Source of the DNA: Pseudomonas marginalis
Lineage (GTDB): Bacteria > Pseudomonadota > Gammaproteobacteria > Pseudomonadales > Pseudomonadaceae
DNA length: 64,000 bases
Assembly: GCF_024169655.1 (NCBI RefSeq)
Contig: NZ_JALJWV010000001.1
Location: 4,035,001-4,099,000, forward strand
Direction of reading: 5' to 3'
Shown here: positions 61,915 to 64,000 of the stretch, one piece after another
Layout: every line of letters begins with the position of its first letter
Position numbering within the stretch: the stretch's first letter is position 1
Notes under the pieces: model-generated
The model's input: only the letters and a program-made list of their open reading frames with translations
Databases searched by the model: none
Told to the model about the DNA's origin: nothing
Program-made: the position numbers and the translations under genes

Positions 61915-64000
61915 TTATACGCGGAACTGATCCATCAGCTTCATCTGTTGATTGGCCCGTGCGTTGAGCTGACTGCTGATCTGCGCCGACTCGGCGGCCT
62001 GTTCAGTCAGGGTCTCGGTCACACTGCGGATGGTCGAAACGTTGCGATTGACCTCTTCGGCTACCGCACTTTGCTCCTCCGCCGCGCTTGCAATCTGCAG
62101 GTTCATGTCGCTGATCACCGTTACCGCGTCGCTGATCTTGCCAAGCGCCTGCACGGCCTGATGGATCTGCCCGGCGTTGTCCTGGGCGAGCGTCTGGCTG
62201 GAATGCATGGTCGCCACCACGCCCCGCGTGCCGGTTTGGATGCGTTCGATGACCATGCGTATTTCCTCGACGGAATCCTGGGTGCGCTTGGCCAAGTTGC
62301 GTACTTCATCGGCCACTACCGCAAAACCCCGGCCACTTTCCCCGGCGCGCGCCGCTTCGATCGCGGCGTTGAGTGCCAGCAGGTTCGTTTGCTCGGCAAT
62401 ACTGCGGATCACTTCCAGCACCGAACCGATCTGCTCGCTGTTGACCGCCAGGGCTTCGACTTCCGTCACGGCCTTACTGACCTCGCGGGCCAACGCATTG
62501 ATGTCCTGGGTGCTGCGCTCAATGAGGGTGATGCCTTCCCTGGACGCCTGGTCGGCACCGCGCGCTGCCTGGGCAGCACTCGAGGCGCTGTGGGCGACTT
62601 CATGCGCAGTCGCGCTCATTTCGTTGGACGCAGTTGCCAGTTGATCGATCTCGCGAAATTGCACCTGCATCCCTTCACTGGTCAGCCGCGCGATTTCCGA
62701 AGACTGGTCGGCGGTACCGCGCGCATCGGTAATGCTCTGCTTGATCTGCGCGACGGTGGGCTGCAGTTTGTCGAGAAAACGGTTGAACCAGTTCACGAGC
62801 TCGCCCAGTTCATCTTTCTTGCGGTAGTGCAGGCGTTGGGTCAGATCGCCGTCGCCGCTGGCAATCGCCTTGAGCATCTGCGCGACACTGTTGATCGGGC
62901 GCGTCACCCCGGAAGCGGTGAACCCGATGAGCAGCAGGCCCAACAGGCCTGCGCCTATGGCCACGAGCAGCGACTTCAGGGTGTCGCGGGTTTGGGTCTG
63001 ATCAAGCAAGGTCTGAAGCGCTACCGAGTCGGCCAGCAATACTTGTTTGGGCAAATCAATGACCACCCCCCAAGCTGGCGCATCGGGGATTGGGGAGACG
63101 GGGTAGACGGCGCGGATCAAATCATTCTGTGCCAGCACCAGCGGTTTTTTTTGCGTCAATGCTGCGAGTATCGCCTTGCCGTCCTCGCCCATAGTGATGC
63201 TGACAGGTTTGCCGACCTGACCTGCGTCCTTGCTGTAGGCCGCAAGTACACCACTGTCGGATACAATCAGCATGCTTCCAGAGCCTTCGAACAGGGTACG
63301 CTGAGCATCGCTTGCGGCCGCTTGTAGGGCGCCGAGTGCGAGGTCTACGCCCAGGGTGCCGATCACCTTGCCATCGGCAATCAACGGCATAGAGAGCGTA
63401 GTCATCACTTGGGCTTGCCCGTCCAGGGTGACGGCGTAAGGCGCCGTCAGGCACGTGCGCCGCGTGTCTCGCGGGCAGGTGTACCAACTGTTGTTTGCGG
63501 TGCCGCTAATGCTCAGCTCGGTATTCTGCAGATCGATTTCTGTAATCATCAAGTTCATCGATTGGCCGCCACCCCGATTCCAGGCGCTGCTAAAGCGTCC
63601 GCTTTCGTTGGAGGCGCGCGCTGCGTCGTTAACGAACTCGCTGTCTTTACCCTCCAGCGCATTCGGTTCGTACACCAGCCAGAACCCAAGAATCTGCGGA
63701 TTGTGCTCGAATGTTATCTTGACGCTATGGTTCAGTTCCTCACGCAATGTAGCGGCCGGCAACCCACGCTGGCTGGCCATGTTACGCAAGTTGTTCACCT
63801 GGTCGGCCAGAGCAGAGATGAGCAGCAAGCTGTTACCGAAGACATGCTCCAAGTTTCTAGCCTGTTCGGCGGCCTTGGCCTGCAGCAGACTCTCACCGCT
63901 GTCGGTCAGCATCTTACTACTCGAGGCACTGATCAATCGGTTGTTCTGGTCGCCTTGATAGAGGTTCATGTAGACGATCAAGCCGATCACCCCCATGAGG
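61915..64000 (-). CDS. methyl-accepting chemotaxis protein with dCache-type sensor, N-terminus outside window
   Basis: The frame is open to the window edge; 695 codons are seen. It begins within TM1 (VIGLIVYMNLYQGDQNN). A large periplasmic double-Cache-type domain covers about 320 residues (QILGFWLVYEPNAL, SWYTCPRDTRRTC, IADGKVIGTLGVDLAL). TM2 (GAGLLGLLLIGFTA), HAMP (LKAIASGDGDLTQRLHYRKK) and the signalling domain (IRSIAEQTNLLALNAAIEAA) follow. dCache receptors bind amino acids, organic acids or other small ligands directly. It lies outside the candidate island and is probably a core gene. The ligand cannot be read from sequence. Confidence 0.93.
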   Translation of the reverse strand, partial: LMGVIGLIVYMNLYQGDQNNRLISASSSKMLTDSGESLLQAKAAEQARNLEHVFGNSLLLISALADQVNNLRNMASQRGLPAATLREELNHSVKITFEHNPQILGFWLVYEPNALEGKDSEFVNDAARASNESGRFSSAWNRGGGQSMNLMITEIDLQNTELSISGTANNSWYTCPRDTRRTCLTAPYAVTLDGQAQVMTTLSMPLIADGKVIGTLGVDLALGALQAAASDAQRTLFEGSGSMLIVSDSGVLAAYSKDAGQVGKPVSITMGEDGKAILAALTQKKPLVLAQNDLIRAVYPVSPIPDAPAWGVVIDLPKQVLLADSVALQTLLDQTQTRDTLKSLLVAIGAGLLGLLLIGFTASGVTRPINSVAQMLKAIASGDGDLTQRLHYRKKDELGELVNWFNRFLDKLQPTVAQIKQSITDARGTADQSSEIARLTSEGMQVQFREIDQLATASNEMSATAHEVAHSASSAAQAARGADQASREGITLIERSTQDINALAREVSKAVTEVEALAVNSEQIGSVLEVIRSIAEQTNLLALNAAIEAARAGESGRGFAVVADEVRNLAKRTQDSVEEIRMVIERIQTGTRGVVATMHSSQTLAQDNAGQIHQAVQALGKISDAVTVISDMNLQIASAAEEQSAVAEEVNRNVSTIRSVTETLTEQAAESAQISSQLNARANQQMKLMDQFRV

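Noticed and set aside
61896..61921. Hairpin at the 3' end of the right-hand chemoreceptor gene
   Set aside because: The arms pair at 11 of 13 positions, overlap the stop codon and lack a T-run; not strong enough for a terminator call.
1..64000. CRISPR arrays, rRNA, tRNA and riboswitches
   Set aside because: No regularly spaced repeats, no tRNA cloverleaf ending in CCA and no known riboswitch core was recognised by eye. A covariance-model search would be needed to exclude small RNAs.

Overview
The window looks like a Pseudomonas chromosome (P. putida / P. fluorescens type). The evidence is the catR-catBCA arrangement, a gal (gallate) cluster with the P. putida gene content, OprD-type porin and GtsA-like sugar-binding genes, REP-type palindromes, and IS5, IS21 and IS3 elements of types common in pseudomonads. 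The organism is inferred from gene content. No rRNA or tRNA gene was recognised.

Layout. (1) 1-8362: a divergent beta-oxidation cluster of CoA-transferase, 3-oxoadipyl-CoA-type thiolase, 3-hydroxyacyl-CoA dehydrogenase and enoyl-CoA hydratase on the minus strand, facing an IclR regulator, acyl-CoA dehydrogenase and MFS importer on the plus strand. Two identical 15-bp palindromes lie between them. It best fits dicarboxylate (adipate-like) breakdown. (2) 8797-12249: catechol ortho-cleavage, catBCA with divergent catR. (3) 12250-18400: repeats and insertion sequences: a REPIN inside a larger inverted repeat, a truncated IS5-type element joined to a truncated transporter, and an IS21-type element nested inside a second IS5-type element. 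(4) 18433-26734: hydroxyquinol pathway. A XylR/DmpR-type sigma-54 activator faces a near-perfect -24/-12 promoter driving a flavin hydroxylase, maleylacetate reductase, hydroxyquinol 1,2-dioxygenase and MFS transporter; a tautomerase and an outer-membrane protein follow. (5) 26878-35152: catechol meta-cleavage with its own LysR regulator, in the order xylJ-I-H-Q-T-E-K, followed by an unrecognised polytopic membrane protein and a second outer-membrane protein. (6) 35195-38854: Fic and esterase remnants, Lrp/LysE, and a coupled PanB-like/MaoC-like pair. (7) 38959-48723: gallate catabolism: galDCB, galR, a chemoreceptor, a porin, galA and galT. (8) 48724-57500: a small membrane protein, a decaying iron-siderophore ABC transporter fused to a truncated MFS gene, and an AraC / DUF1479 / sugar-binding-protein group. 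(9) 57650-61620: an IS3-type element, a phage-type gene and two broken tyrosine recombinases. (10) 61915-64000: a large chemoreceptor running off the window.

How it fits together. Hydroxyquinol is cleaved to maleylacetate and reduced to 3-oxoadipate. Catechol is taken either through muconate towards 3-oxoadipate, or by extradiol cleavage to pyruvate and acetyl-CoA. Gallate goes through 4-oxalomesaconate to pyruvate and oxaloacetate. The thiolase at the left end could serve 3-oxoadipyl-CoA. The 3-oxoadipate enol-lactone hydrolase, 3-oxoadipate CoA-transferase and 2-hydroxymuconic semialdehyde dehydrogenase or hydrolase are not in the window.

A 40-bp imperfect direct repeat (34/40 identical) lies at 12744-12783 and 61581-61620, the right copy directly after a recombinase remnant. 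It brackets the hydroxyquinol, meta-cleavage and gallate modules and the decayed DNA, which suggests an old catabolic genomic island whose integration machinery is now dead.
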